From NCBI RefSeq assembly GCF_018603515.1, contig NZ_JACATN010000003.1, positions 496,001 through 560,000 of the forward strand: 64,000 nucleotides of DNA, given 5' to 3'. Within the stretch, counting starts at the first letter, position 1; every line of letters begins with the position of its first letter. The translations under genes and the position numbers were made by a program. Source of the DNA: Zobellia barbeyronii. Its GTDB lineage: Bacteria; Bacteroidota; Bacteroidia; Flavobacteriales; Flavobacteriaceae. Of the stretch, positions 9,002 to 16,879 are shown in pieces. A model generated the notes under the pieces. The model saw nothing but the letters and a program-made list of their open reading frames with translations, had not been told where the DNA came from and did not search any database.

Positions 9002-10042
9002 ATGAAAAACTTTAAAAAACAATTTGGAGGCAAATTAACGGATTCGCTAACCGAACGCTACAATAAATCTGAAAATTGGAAAGATGGCAAATTTCTTAAT
9101 CTTGAAGAAACCAGCATGTCTATCAACTTTTGGGAGATTCCTAAACTTTTATATAAACAGTTTAGTGATAAGGAAAAAAGAGAGCCGGCAAAACCGTTGC
9201 CTATTATTCCCTTAGACAAGAAAGCCTTCCTGTTAGATGACATCAACTTTAAATACATCTGGTACGGGCATTCAGTTTTATTAATGCGAATGAATGCAAA
9301 GACCATTTTAATAGATCCAATGTTGGGACCTAATGCATCGCCTATAGCACCTTTTAAGACTAAACGCTTTTCCGAAGACACCCTGAATCTAATTGATGAT
9401 TTTCCTGAAATAGACCTCATGTTACTGAGTCATGACCATTATGATCACCTTGATTATGACAGCATTCAAAAATTAAAAAATAAAACCAAAGAATATTATG
9501 TTGCTTTGGGTGTTAAACGACACCTAGTAGCCTGGGGCATTGACCCAGAAATAATTACGGAATTTGACTGGTGGAACGACGCTACATTTACGGACATCAA
9601 AATTACCTTCACTCCCAGCCGCCATTTTTCCGGTAGAGGATTGACCGACAGGTCCAAATCACTTTGGGGTGGATGGACGTTCAAAACTGAAAATCAAAAT
9701 ATTTGGTTTAGTGGTGATAGCGGTTATGGCACTCATTTTAAAGAAATTGGAGAGAAATTAGGCCCTTTTGATTTTGGTTTTATGGAAAACGGCCAGTATA
9801 ATGAGAAGTGGCACCAGATACATATGTTTCCTGAAGAAAGTATTCAGGCGGCACTAGAAGCAAAAGTCAAGAAGGTAATGCCGGTACATTGGGCGGGCTT
9901 TGCTCTGGCACAACACGATTGGACAGAACCTGCAGAGAAATTCCAAGAAGCTGCAACTAAAAATAATCTAGATGTTTCTTTTCCAAAATTGGGAGAAATC
10001 TGTTCTATAGAAGACCTAAATGACAAAGCATGGTGGTTTTAG
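9002..10042 (+). CDS. MBL-fold metal-dependent hydrolase (NAPE-PLD/UlaG-like)
   Basis: A 346-residue metallo-beta-lactamase-fold hydrolase. The HxHxDH zinc motif is clear (SHDHYDHLD, with H144, H146, D148 and H149), followed by FTPSRHFSGRG, a WFSGDSGYG metal-ligand segment and VMPVHWAGFAL. This arrangement matches the group containing N-acyl-phosphatidylethanolamine phospholipase D and UlaG-like enzymes; many bacterial members have no known substrate. A GTG at 8978 in the same frame lies inside the -7 promoter box, so I use ATG 9002. The protein has no signal peptide and is probably cytoplasmic. It is a single gene. Confidence 0.87.
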   Translation: MKNFKKQFGGKLTDSLTERYNKSENWKDGKFLNLEETSMSINFWEIPKLLYKQFSDKEKREPAKPLPIIPLDKKAFLLDDINFKYIWYGHSVLLMRMNAKTILIDPMLGPNASPIAPFKTKRFSEDTLNLIDDFPEIDLMLLSHDHYDHLDYDSIQKLKNKTKEYYVALGVKRHLVAWGIDPEIITEFDWWNDATFTDIKITFTPSRHFSGRGLTDRSKSLWGGWTFKTENQNIWFSGDSGYGTHFKEIGEKLGPFDFGFMENGQYNEKWHQIHMFPEESIQAALEAKVKKVMPVHWAGFALAQHDWTEPAEKFQEAATKNNLDVSFPKLGEICSIEDLNDKAWWF

Positions 10043-10104
10043 GAAAATATAGATTGTGCTTAATCTAAAATAGAAAAGAGGTCGTAATTATATAGTACCT
10101 AGCA

Positions 10105-10713
10105 TTAATATAAGATTGTGAAGTAGCCGTAAAAACATACGCCTAGACCTATAAATGCAACGCCTACCATAAAAGCGGTAAAAACTTCTTGCATCCTACG
10201 GTTTTCATCAATAATAAGACCTAGAACCCCAAATAGAATACCTATCTGAAGAAACAGAATACCAATATCTATTTGTGATACCAACTTCCTATTGGCAAGA
10301 CCAATATCCTCCCAAGTTCGCAACCCAACGATCTGTCCCATTTCCCCATCAAGATCTTGTGACCATGAAGCACGGGGAATATTATCAGATCCTAACAAAA
10401 TTTCCGTCTTTTCCTCATCATATTTTCGGATGAGATCTTCGGTCATATGTATTCTAAAATCTAATTGTTCCATCTTATCTTCCGCCACTAAACCTGTGCC
10501 TCGTAAAGATTCTAAATAATCTCGTTGGTTTTCTTTTAAAATTTGTTTTATACTTTTAGCATTGTACCAGCTAGAATAGCTCACATGCTTATAATTGGCA
10601 TTTGCAATTTTCTCTTCTAACTTACTATTGACTACTTTCATAACAGCCAACAATGCAACGAGAATTATAATTATTGCTCCTCCCCTGTTTTCTATTTTAC
10701 TATTTTTAGGCAT
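10105..10713 (-). CDS. DUF4337-like membrane protein of unknown function
   Basis: A 202-residue protein with one N-terminal membrane helix (about 11-27, GAIIIILVALLAVM), a middle region rich in charged helices that begins YSSWYNAKSIKQ, and two C-terminal membrane helices (about 147-166 and 177-198). The layout and the WYNAKSIKQ-type motif resemble DUF4337 proteins, but I cannot confirm the family. It is encoded alone, converging with the MBL gene and divergent from the GNAT gene. The 213 bases on its upstream side show no clear promoter or other feature. The function is unknown. Confidence 0.6.
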   Translation of the reverse strand: MPKNSKIENRGGAIIIILVALLAVMKVVNSKLEEKIANANYKHVSYSSWYNAKSIKQILKENQRDYLESLRGTGLVAEDKMEQLDFRIHMTEDLIRKYDEEKTEILLGSDNIPRASWSQDLDGEMGQIVGLRTWEDIGLANRKLVSQIDIGILFLQIGILFGVLGLIIDENRRMQEVFTAFMVGVAFIGLGVCFYGYFTILY

Positions 10714-10926
10714 TACTTTGTATTAAAGACTGATTTGGTTTCGGTCGACATTAGACTCGTAAAAGACTAATCCCATTTATTATACGTAAAAAATCTCATT
10801 AAAGTTGGCGCGTAAAAACTATACCCCTGACTTTTTTAAAAACTTCTTTGTTTTGAAGAAAAATCGAAAGAAATAGAGTAAATAACTTACAATAATTAAC
10901 AGTATTTACTTACTAAATTGTATTTG

Positions 10927-11442
10927 ATGATTTTTGAAACCGAAAGATTACAATTAAGACCGACTTCAGAAGAAGATGCAGATTTCATTTATAAGTTGTT
11001 CAACACTCCAGATTGGATAGAATATATTGGCGATAGAAACATACATAGCACTACCGAAGCAAGAAGCTATATAAAAGCTAAAATGATGCCTCAGTTCAAA
11101 AGACTAGGGTTTGGCAATTACACCGTAATACATAAGTCTGATGGAGCTAAAATTGGGTCTTGTGGCTTATATGACAGAGAAGGGTTAACAGATATTGATA
11201 TTGGATTTGCTTTCCTTTCTGAATATGGAAAACAAGGTTATGCTTACGAAGCTGCTTTCAAATTAAAAGAAATAGCTTTTCAACAATTCAACCTTGTTAA
11301 ACTTATTGCCATAACCAGAAAAGAGAATCTATCTTCTCAGAAACTTTTGAAAAAATTAGGCCTTTACCAAACCGGTACTGTTGTCCTACCAGGCGAAGCT
11401 GTAGAATTAGTATTATTTTCAGTTAGTAAAAGTTCTTCTTAA
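10927..11442 (+). CDS. GNAT-family N-acetyltransferase (RimJ/RimL-like)
   Basis: A 171-residue acetyltransferase. It starts with the classic MIFETERLQLRP opening of RimJ/RimL-type enzymes. The acetyl-CoA-binding stretch follows DIGFAFLSEYGKQGYAYEA, with the GKQGYA pyrophosphate-binding turn near residue 100, and later comes ITRKENLSSQKLLKKLGL. I use ATG 10927 rather than the in-frame TTG at 10918 because the family begins exactly here. The substrate, a protein N-terminus or a small amine, cannot be predicted. It is a single gene. Confidence 0.87.
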   Translation: MIFETERLQLRPTSEEDADFIYKLFNTPDWIEYIGDRNIHSTTEARSYIKAKMMPQFKRLGFGNYTVIHKSDGAKIGSCGLYDREGLTDIDIGFAFLSEYGKQGYAYEAAFKLKEIAFQQFNLVKLIAITRKENLSSQKLLKKLGLYQTGTVVLPGEAVELVLFSVSKSSS

Positions 11443-11510
11443 ATGCTGTGGATTTGAAAAACAAGGTGTTAAAACTAGCCCAAGACAAAAAATCTTCCAT
11501 TAATACCTCT

Positions 11511-11518
11511 TAAATTTG
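11511..11518 (+). promoter_or_regulatory. Putative -7 box (TAAATTTG) for the DUF6929 gene
   Basis: TAAATTTG fits the Bacteroidota TAnnTTTG element. There is no good TTG 17-20 bases upstream, so the call is tentative. If it is used, the mRNA has a leader of about 80 bases that contains the 10-bp inverted repeat at 11539-11580. Confidence 0.4.
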
Positions 11519-11538
11519 CACTCCAAAATCTAAAGCAA

Positions 11539-11580
11539 TTAAATCTTGCGGTAGGCAACATCTTACAAACCAAGATTTAA
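11539..11580 (+). repeat. 10-bp inverted repeat in the 5' leader of the DUF6929 gene
   Basis: TTAAATCTTG at 11539-11548 is the exact reverse complement of CAAGATTTAA at 11571-11580, with a 22-base loop. It ends 24 bases before the ATG. It could fold in the mRNA leader or be an operator; the sequence does not say which. Confidence 0.5.
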
Positions 11581-11604
11581 TTCTATATCATAACTATTGA
11601 CCTA

Positions 11605-12537
11605 ATGAAAGTTATCCTTTTTCCTTTACTACTGACACTTGCGACTACCTGTCATAGAAAACCTTTAGAACTAGAGGTTTTAGACACTACATTGCTTGAT
11701 AACGTTCCAAGTGCTTCAGGTATAACCAAAGCATGTAATAGTTTTTATGTAGTAGGTGACGATTCGCCATATTTGTTTGAAGCAACAAGTGATGGTAAAA
11801 TAGTAAACCAAACAGCCATCTATTCTACCGAGCTTTTAAACGGTAACAGATTAGACAAGGTTAAAAAACCAGATTTTGAAGCTTTGGAAACTATAAATAC
11901 AAATGAAATCCTTGCTTTTGGATCCGGAGCAAAATCTCCTGAAAGAGATATTTTTCTTCACATTTTTTTAAAGGATAGCATTACAGTAGAAACTTATCAA
12001 ATTTCTGAATTCTATAACCACCTAAGAAAGCTTGATGCATTAAAGGGCGAACATTTAAACATAGAGGGCGTGGCGTTGTTCCATGATATCATTTACCTCT
12101 TTAACCGAGGAAAAAACATCATCTTTAGTTTTAACTATTTAGACTTGATTGCTTATTTAAAGGATACCAAATCTTTTCCTGAACCAAAAACTGTAGAATA
12201 TAAACTACCTACAATAGATGGTTTTCAATCTGGGTTTTCTGGGGCTACTATTTTAGAAGAAGAGAATCTAGTCATCTTTACCTCTTCCGTAGAAAAAACC
12301 GGAAGTGCCTACAGAGACGGAGAAATAGCCGGAAGTTTTATTGGTGTTATCCCCATTGTTAACGGTACTTTTTCTAAAAAATATAGTGTTGCCGCTATTC
12401 CTACTACAGACGCACCTCTAAAAGTAGAATCGGTTACGGTAGTAGAAAAAACTACTGATGGCAAAATAAAACTTGCCTTGGTTACGGATGACGATAAGGG
12501 CAACTCGTTGCGATTAAACTGTCTTCTGAAAATATAA
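11605..12537 (+). CDS. DUF6929 family exported protein
   Basis: A 310-residue protein with a short hydrophobic N-terminus (MKVILFPLLLTLATTC), which is either a signal peptide or a non-canonical lipobox with cysteine at residue 16. The mature part has repeated beta-strand patterns (SGITKACNSFYVVGDDSPYLF, FEALETINTNEILAFGSG, NIEGVALFHDIIYLFNRG) like a small beta-propeller, consistent with the DUF6929 family, whose function is unknown. It is encoded alone upstream of the arsenic operon with its own leader. I infer an exported propeller protein, possibly a lipoprotein. Confidence 0.7.
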   Translation: MKVILFPLLLTLATTCHRKPLELEVLDTTLLDNVPSASGITKACNSFYVVGDDSPYLFEATSDGKIVNQTAIYSTELLNGNRLDKVKKPDFEALETINTNEILAFGSGAKSPERDIFLHIFLKDSITVETYQISEFYNHLRKLDALKGEHLNIEGVALFHDIIYLFNRGKNIIFSFNYLDLIAYLKDTKSFPEPKTVEYKLPTIDGFQSGFSGATILEEENLVIFTSSVEKTGSAYRDGEIAGSFIGVIPIVNGTFSKKYSVAAIPTTDAPLKVESVTVVEKTTDGKIKLALVTDDDKGNSLRLNCLLKI

Positions 12538-12602
12538 TTTCAATTCATTTTAGCTCAAAATTCTGTTAAAATCTTTTCTTTTTCTTTATCGCATAGATAT
12601 TA

Positions 12603-12618
12603 ATCGTAATATTGCAAT
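12603..12618 (+). promoter_or_regulatory. Candidate ArsR operator overlapping the -7 box
   Basis: ATCGTAATATTGCAAT is a 16-bp near-palindrome: 6 of 8 base pairs match and both mismatches are transitions. It contains the promoter-like TAATATTG (12607-12614) and lies 20 bases before the arsR start. Autorepression by ArsR-type regulators through a palindrome over the promoter is the usual arrangement. The operator role is inferred from position and symmetry. Confidence 0.5.
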
Positions 12619-12637
12619 GTACTTATAAAAGAGATGC

Positions 12638-12967
12638 ATGGGATTAGCTAAAACTGAAATGTTTACAGACCTTCAAAATGAAATTGCACTTTATGCCAAG
12701 GTTTTTGGGCATCCTGCAAGAGTTTCTATTTTACAACATTTGTTTAAAATAGATACCTGTGTTTGTGGAGATTTAGTAAATGAAATAGGTCTTGCACAAC
12801 CTACCATTTCACAACATTTAAAAGAACTCAAAAATCTAGGCCTTATACAAGGTACCGTAGAAGGTACTAGCGTTTGCTATTGCATTCATAAAGAAAACTG
12901 GACGCAAATGAAAGAGGTTATGCTTAAATTCTTAGATCAAGACCTTCCCAAATCAGATTGTTGTTAA
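12638..12967 (+). CDS. arsR: ArsR/SmtB-family metalloregulator
   Basis: A 109-residue winged-helix repressor. The family metal-sensing motif appears as DTCVCGDLV with C41 and C43 at the start of the DNA-binding helix region, followed by the recognition helix QPTISQHLKELKNLG. The protein ends in two adjacent cysteines (C108, C109) that could join the As(III) site. It is the first gene of an operon with DUF6428, arsC and acr3, and a palindrome covers its promoter, so it most likely represses its own operon until arsenite binds. Another thiophilic metal is possible, but the downstream genes point to arsenic. Confidence 0.9.
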   Translation: MGLAKTEMFTDLQNEIALYAKVFGHPARVSILQHLFKIDTCVCGDLVNEIGLAQPTISQHLKELKNLGLIQGTVEGTSVCYCIHKENWTQMKEVMLKFLDQDLPKSDCC

Positions 12968-13014
12968 AAAATTTAGATGCTTTTATCGTAAAATTACAAT
13001 AAATAAATATTCAC

Positions 13015-13482
13015 ATGAAACTATCAGAAATTAAATCAGAGCTTTCAAAATTAGATAAAATAGCTTTTCAATTACCTAACGGAGAGCTGGTTCCAAACCA
13101 CTTTCATGTAACGGAAGTTGGTAAAATAACCAAGCACTTTATAGATTGCGGCGGAACGGTTCGTAAAGAAGAAGTGGTGAACTTTCAGCTTTGGAATGCA
13201 GATGATTATGACCACAGACTACATCCTGAGAAATTAACTCACATCATAGAACTTTCTGAAAAAACCTTGGGTATAGGCGATCTGGATATTGAAGTGGAGT
13301 ACCAAGGAGATACTATTGGCAAGTTTGGGTTAGATTTTGACGGCACCAATTTTCTTCTGACAACCAAACAGACCGATTGTCTTGCTAAAGATAATTGCGG
13401 TATTCCTGCCGAAAAACCAAAATTACAATTCACAGATTTAGGTCAAGGTAGTTCTTGTGACCCTAATAGCGGATGTTGTTAG
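13015..13482 (+). CDS. DUF6428 family protein, arsenic-operon associated, Cys-rich C-terminus
   Basis: A 155-residue cytoplasmic protein without known function. I recognise the family DUF6428, found in flavobacterial ars operons. The body is alpha/beta with HFHVTEVGK and KHFIDCGGT (H29, H31, H41, C45), a cluster that could bind a metal. The C-terminal tail is cysteine-rich: C122, C128, C148 and a final CC (C154, C155). It sits 47 bases after arsR and 30 bases before arsC. A role as an arsenite carrier, chaperone or reductase partner is possible but is inference from context and cysteine spacing only. Confidence 0.8.
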   Translation: MKLSEIKSELSKLDKIAFQLPNGELVPNHFHVTEVGKITKHFIDCGGTVRKEEVVNFQLWNADDYDHRLHPEKLTHIIELSEKTLGIGDLDIEVEYQGDTIGKFGLDFDGTNFLLTTKQTDCLAKDNCGIPAEKPKLQFTDLGQGSSCDPNSGCC

Positions 13483-13512
13483 TCTAAATGTTTTATATAT
13501 AAAAATAACCGA

Positions 13513-14130
13513 ATGAGCACTTTTGAAAAAATTGAAAACACCATCAGTTCTTTAACAACCAATTCTATTTCAAGCGAACGAAAAGAAACGTTACAACCTC
13601 TAATAGATTTTATACAAGATAAGGTCAGCACTAATGAAGAAATACGCCTAAATTTTATCTGTACCCATAACTCCCGCAGGAGTCACCTGTCTCAAGTTTG
13701 GGCGCAGACCATGGCGTATCATTTCAATATTCAAAATGTTTTTTGTTATTCTGGGGGAACCGAGGCTACGGCTTTGTTTCCTGTGGCAGCAAAGACTCTT
13801 GAGAATACCGGATTTGAAGTTGTAAAGCGTTCCGATGACAAGAACCCAGTTTATAGCATTAAGTATGCTCCAAACGAACATCCTGTTATCTGTTTTTCGA
13901 AAACTTTAGATGATAATTTTAATCCACAATCAGGTTTTGCCGCTATTATGACGTGCAGCCAAGCAGATGGTGGTTGCCCTTTTATTGTAGGTGCAGAAAA
14001 ACGGATTCCAATTACTTTTGAAGACCCCAAGGCTTTTGACAACACGCCACAGCAGGCCGAAAAGTACCACGAAAGGAGCATTCAAATTGCTACTGAACTC
14101 TACTTTGTTTTTTCAAAAATAAAAGCATAG
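13513..14130 (+). CDS. arsC: Arsenate reductase, LMW-phosphatase-fold (thioredoxin-coupled type)
   Basis: A 205-residue protein with the low-molecular-weight phosphatase P-loop CTHNSRRS (C50, R56, CX5RS), the fold used by thioredoxin-linked ArsC. C148 and C155 lie seven residues apart in [12 protein letters not shown], the same spacing as the second and third catalytic cysteines of staphylococcal ArsC, so a triple-cysteine relay reducing As(V) to As(III) is likely. The protein is longer than classic ArsC (about 130 residues), with roughly 40 extra residues before the P-loop. It is in the ars operon, ending 2 bases before acr3. A phosphatase role is less likely given the cysteines and neighbours. 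Confidence 0.85.
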   Translation: MSTFEKIENTISSLTTNSISSERKETLQPLIDFIQDKVSTNEEIRLNFICTHNSRRSHLSQVWAQTMAYHFNIQNVFCYSGGTEATALFPVAAKTLENTGFEVVKRSDDKNPVYSIKYAPNEHPVICFSKTLDDNFNPQSGFAAIMTCSQADGGCPFIVGAEKRIPITFEDPKAFDNTPQQAEKYHERSIQIATELYFVFSKIKA

Positions 14131-14132
14131 AA

Positions 14133-15182
14133 ATGGCAAAAAAATTAAGTTTTCTAGATAGTTACTTAACCCTTTGGATTTTTGGCGCCATGATAGTTGG
14201 GGTTGGTATTGGTAATTTTTTTCCTAAGTTTCCTGAGCTCATAAATTCCGCTAATAGCGGAACAACAAATATCCCTATCGCCATAGGTCTAATATTAATG
14301 ATGTATCCTCCTTTGGCCAAGGTTAATTATGCGCTGCTTCCAAAAGTTTTTAAGAATGTAAAAATCTTATCGATCTCATTAATTTTGAATTGGATTGTTG
14401 GTCCTGTCCTTATGTTTTTATTGGCCATTACTTTTCTTCAAGATTACCCTGAGTATATGGTAGGTTTAATTTTGATAGGTCTTGCACGTTGTATCGCCAT
14501 GGTTTTGGTCTGGAACGACCTTGCCGAAGGCAGCAGCGAATATGGAGCCGGTCTTGTTGCGTTGAACAGTGTTTTTCAGGTATTCGCGTATAGTTTTTAT
14601 GCTTATATTTTTATAACCGTGTTACCTCCCTATTTTGGTTTTGAAGGCGCCATTGTAGATATTTCTATTGGCACCATTGCAGAAAGTGTTGCCATTTATC
14701 TTGGCCTTCCTTTTATTCTGGGCATACTAAGTCGTTTTATTCTGGTGCGTTTAAAAGGCGAGGAATGGTATTCAAAAAAGTTCATTCCTACTATTTCTCC
14801 CATGACATTGATTGCCCTTCTTTTTACAATTGTCGTAATGTTTTCATTGAAAGGCGAATTGATTGTTGAAATACCTATGGATGTACTGATAATTGCCGTA
14901 CCCCTTCTTATTTATTTCACCCTAATGTTTATCATCGGTTTCTTTGTAACCAAAGCAACAGGAGCAACGTATGACAAAACCACATCAGTTGCTTTCACCG
15001 CTGCAGGTAACAATTTTGAATTGGCCATTGCTGTTGCCATTGCCGTTTTTGGATTGAATTCTGGTCAGGCGTTTGCTGGGGTTATAGGTCCTTTAGTAGA
15101 AGTTCCCGCTTTAATACTGCTTGTTCGCGTTTCCTTTTGGCTTAGAAAAAAATATTATAACAAGGAGAAAAATCTTGTTTAA
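14133..15182 (+). CDS. acr3: Acr3-type arsenite efflux transporter
   Basis: A 349-residue inner-membrane transporter with ten predicted helices. Family markers include [12 protein letters not shown] near the N-terminus, [20 protein letters not shown] with the conserved functional cysteine of Acr3, and [16 protein letters not shown] in a late helix. It exports arsenite in exchange for protons, completing detoxification after ArsC. Its ATG comes 2 bases after the arsC stop, so translation is probably coupled. It is often annotated arsB, but the sequence is Acr3 (BASS superfamily), not the twelve-helix ArsB pump. Confidence 0.93.
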   Translation: MAKKLSFLDSYLTLWIFGAMIVGVGIGNFFPKFPELINSANSGTTNIPIAIGLILMMYPPLAKVNYALLPKVFKNVKILSISLILNWIVGPVLMFLLAITFLQDYPEYMVGLILIGLARCIAMVLVWNDLAEGSSEYGAGLVALNSVFQVFAYSFYAYIFITVLPPYFGFEGAIVDISIGTIAESVAIYLGLPFILGILSRFILVRLKGEEWYSKKFIPTISPMTLIALLFTIVVMFSLKGELIVEIPMDVLIIAVPLLIYFTLMFIIGFFVTKATGATYDKTTSVAFTAAGNNFELAIAVAIAVFGLNSGQAFAGVIGPLVEVPALILLVRVSFWLRKKYYNKEKNLV

Positions 15183-15197
15183 CGAACACTTTTAGTC

Positions 15198-15251
15198 TAC
15201 CGTTACTATCATAATAAACATGTCCTTCATGAAGCTTTGATAGTAACGGTA
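15198..15251 (+). repeat. 14-bp perfect inverted repeat after the ars operon
   Basis: TACCGTTACTATCA (15198-15211) and TGATAGTAACGGTA (15238-15251) are exact reverse complements with a 26-base loop. It begins 15 bases after the acr3 stop. It probably ends or stabilises the ars mRNA, but it lacks a T run, so it is not a textbook terminator. Confidence 0.6.
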
Positions 15252-15372
15252 TTCCTTTGAATAAATTAACTAAATATTTGTTTAACGGATTAACAAGTCC
15301 TCTTCAATTTTGATTGATTACCTTAACAAGAAATGATATCTTGCACAGATATTTTTTAAGGACGCAAAAGGA

Positions 15373-16833
15373 ATGAATCTTACCATTGAAAATATTGTCT
15401 TAATTGGCTCTTTACTGCTATTCATTAGTATAATAGTAGGTAAAACATCATACAAATTTGGGGTTCCTACCTTATTACTTTTCCTTATCATTGGAATGTT
15501 GGCCGGTTCTGAAGGTATAGGAGGTATTGTTTTTGACGACCCAAAAATCGCCCAATTTATTGGCGTAGTATCATTAAATTTTATCCTGTTCGCTGGAGGT
15601 TTAGATACCAGTTGGCCAGCCGTAAAACCAATTCTTAAAGAAGGTATTCTACTTTCTACCTTAGGTGTATTACTCACCGCAGTTTCCTTGGGCGTTTTTG
15701 TACATTTTGTGACGGATTTCACCATTTATGAAAGTTTACTGCTAGGGTCTATCGTTTCATCTACTGATGCCGCAGCAGTTTTCTCTATTTTACGAGGTAA
15801 GAGTCTTGCTTTGAAAACGAATCTTAGACCTACCCTAGAGCTAGAAAGTGGTAGTAACGACCCCATGGCCTATGTACTTACCATTGCTTTTCTTTCTTTG
15901 GTAGTGAACAAAGACCAAAGTTTAATGTCTATTATTCCCCTTTTCCTGCAGCAAATGATTCTTGGTGGCGCGGCAGGCTTCGGTTTTGGTAAGTTGAGCA
16001 AACTGGTTATCAACAAAATTAAACTCGATTTTGAAGGTCTCTATCCCGTATTGGTTATTGCTCTAATGTTTATCACCTTTTCCGCAACTGATTTTATTGG
16101 TGGTAACGGATTCTTGGCAATTTACATCTGTGCCGTTTATTTAGGTAATCAAGACCTTATCCATAAAAAAACCATCTTTCGTATGTTTGATGGTCTGGCT
16201 TGGTTAATGCAAATTGTACTATTCCTTACCTTAGGACTTTTAGTTTTCCCTAGTCATGTTGTGCCTTACATAGGTATTGGTTTAACCATTTCACTGTTCT
16301 TGATTTTTATAGCAAGACCAGTTGGTGTATTCATTAGCCTCATGTTCATTAAGATGAAACTGCGAAGGCGTTTCTATATTTCTTGGGTAGGACTCCGTGG
16401 TGCCGTACCTATTGTATTTGCAACCTACCCCCTTTTGGCAGGCATTGATAAAGCGCATATCATTTTCAATATTGTATTTTTTATTTCGGTTACATCTGTG
16501 CTTATACAGGGAACAACGCTAGCGTTGGTTGCCAAGTGGCTGAATGTTGGTCTTCCTGAAAAATCTAAACGTATTTACGAAAAAGAGAAATTTTTAGAGG
16601 AGATACCTAAGGCCGTAATGAAAGAAATTGTCATTACACCCCAATGTTTTGCCGTAAATAAAAAGATAGTTGATTTGAGTTTTCCAAAGAATGCCATCAT
16701 TGCTATGATTAAAAGAGCAGATGTCTATATTACTCCAAATGGGTCTACGGTTATTGAAAGTGGCGATACCATGGTAGTTCTTTCCGATAATATGGAAGGT
16801 CTTGACCAGGTTCAAGAATGTTTAAATCAATAA
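15373..16833 (+). CDS. Potassium/proton antiporter, NhaP2 (CvrA) type
   Basis: A 486-residue CPA1-family antiporter. About twelve membrane helices fill residues 1-385, with GMLAGSEGIGG, the SSTDAAAVFSILRG and ELESGSNDPMAYVLT ion-site motifs (the ND pair marks cation/proton exchange), and WVGLRGAVPIVFA late in the membrane part. A cytoplasmic C-terminal TrkA-C/RCK-C-like domain (about 400-486, from EIPKAVMKEIVITP) should regulate it. The domain layout matches NhaP2-type K+/H+ antiporters, which protect against potassium excess or alkalinisation; Na+ transport cannot be excluded. It is a single gene, and a weak promoter-like TATCTTGC lies upstream. Confidence 0.9.
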   Translation: MNLTIENIVLIGSLLLFISIIVGKTSYKFGVPTLLLFLIIGMLAGSEGIGGIVFDDPKIAQFIGVVSLNFILFAGGLDTSWPAVKPILKEGILLSTLGVLLTAVSLGVFVHFVTDFTIYESLLLGSIVSSTDAAAVFSILRGKSLALKTNLRPTLELESGSNDPMAYVLTIAFLSLVVNKDQSLMSIIPLFLQQMILGGAAGFGFGKLSKLVINKIKLDFEGLYPVLVIALMFITFSATDFIGGNGFLAIYICAVYLGNQDLIHKKTIFRMFDGLAWLMQIVLFLTLGLLVFPSHVVPYIGIGLTISLFLIFIARPVGVFISLMFIKMKLRRRFYISWVGLRGAVPIVFATYPLLAGIDKAHIIFNIVFFISVTSVLIQGTTLALVAKWLNVGLPEKSKRIYEKEKFLEEIPKAVMKEIVITPQCFAVNKKIVDLSFPKNAIIAMIKRADVYITPNGSTVIESGDTMVVLSDNMEGLDQVQECLNQ

Positions 16834-16847
16834 CATTTTTTTAGCAT

Positions 16848-16874
16848 TTGCGAATCAATATAATTTTACCTTTG
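16848..16874 (+). promoter_or_regulatory. Bacteroidota-type promoter giving a near-leaderless mRNA
   Basis: TTG (16848-16850), a 16-base spacer and TACCTTTG (16867-16874). The ATG of the following gene is at 16880, about where transcription should begin, so its mRNA would carry almost no leader. Confidence 0.5.
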
Positions 16875-16879
16875 TGCCG

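Noticed and set aside
10050-10067. TAGATT...AATCTA hairpin after the MBL gene
   Set aside because: The stem is only 6 AT-rich base pairs with no T tract; it is too weak to call a terminator.
12638-15182. The ars operon as a recently transferred island
   Set aside because: No integrase, insertion sequence, tRNA junction or direct repeat flanks it, and the base composition is like its neighbours.
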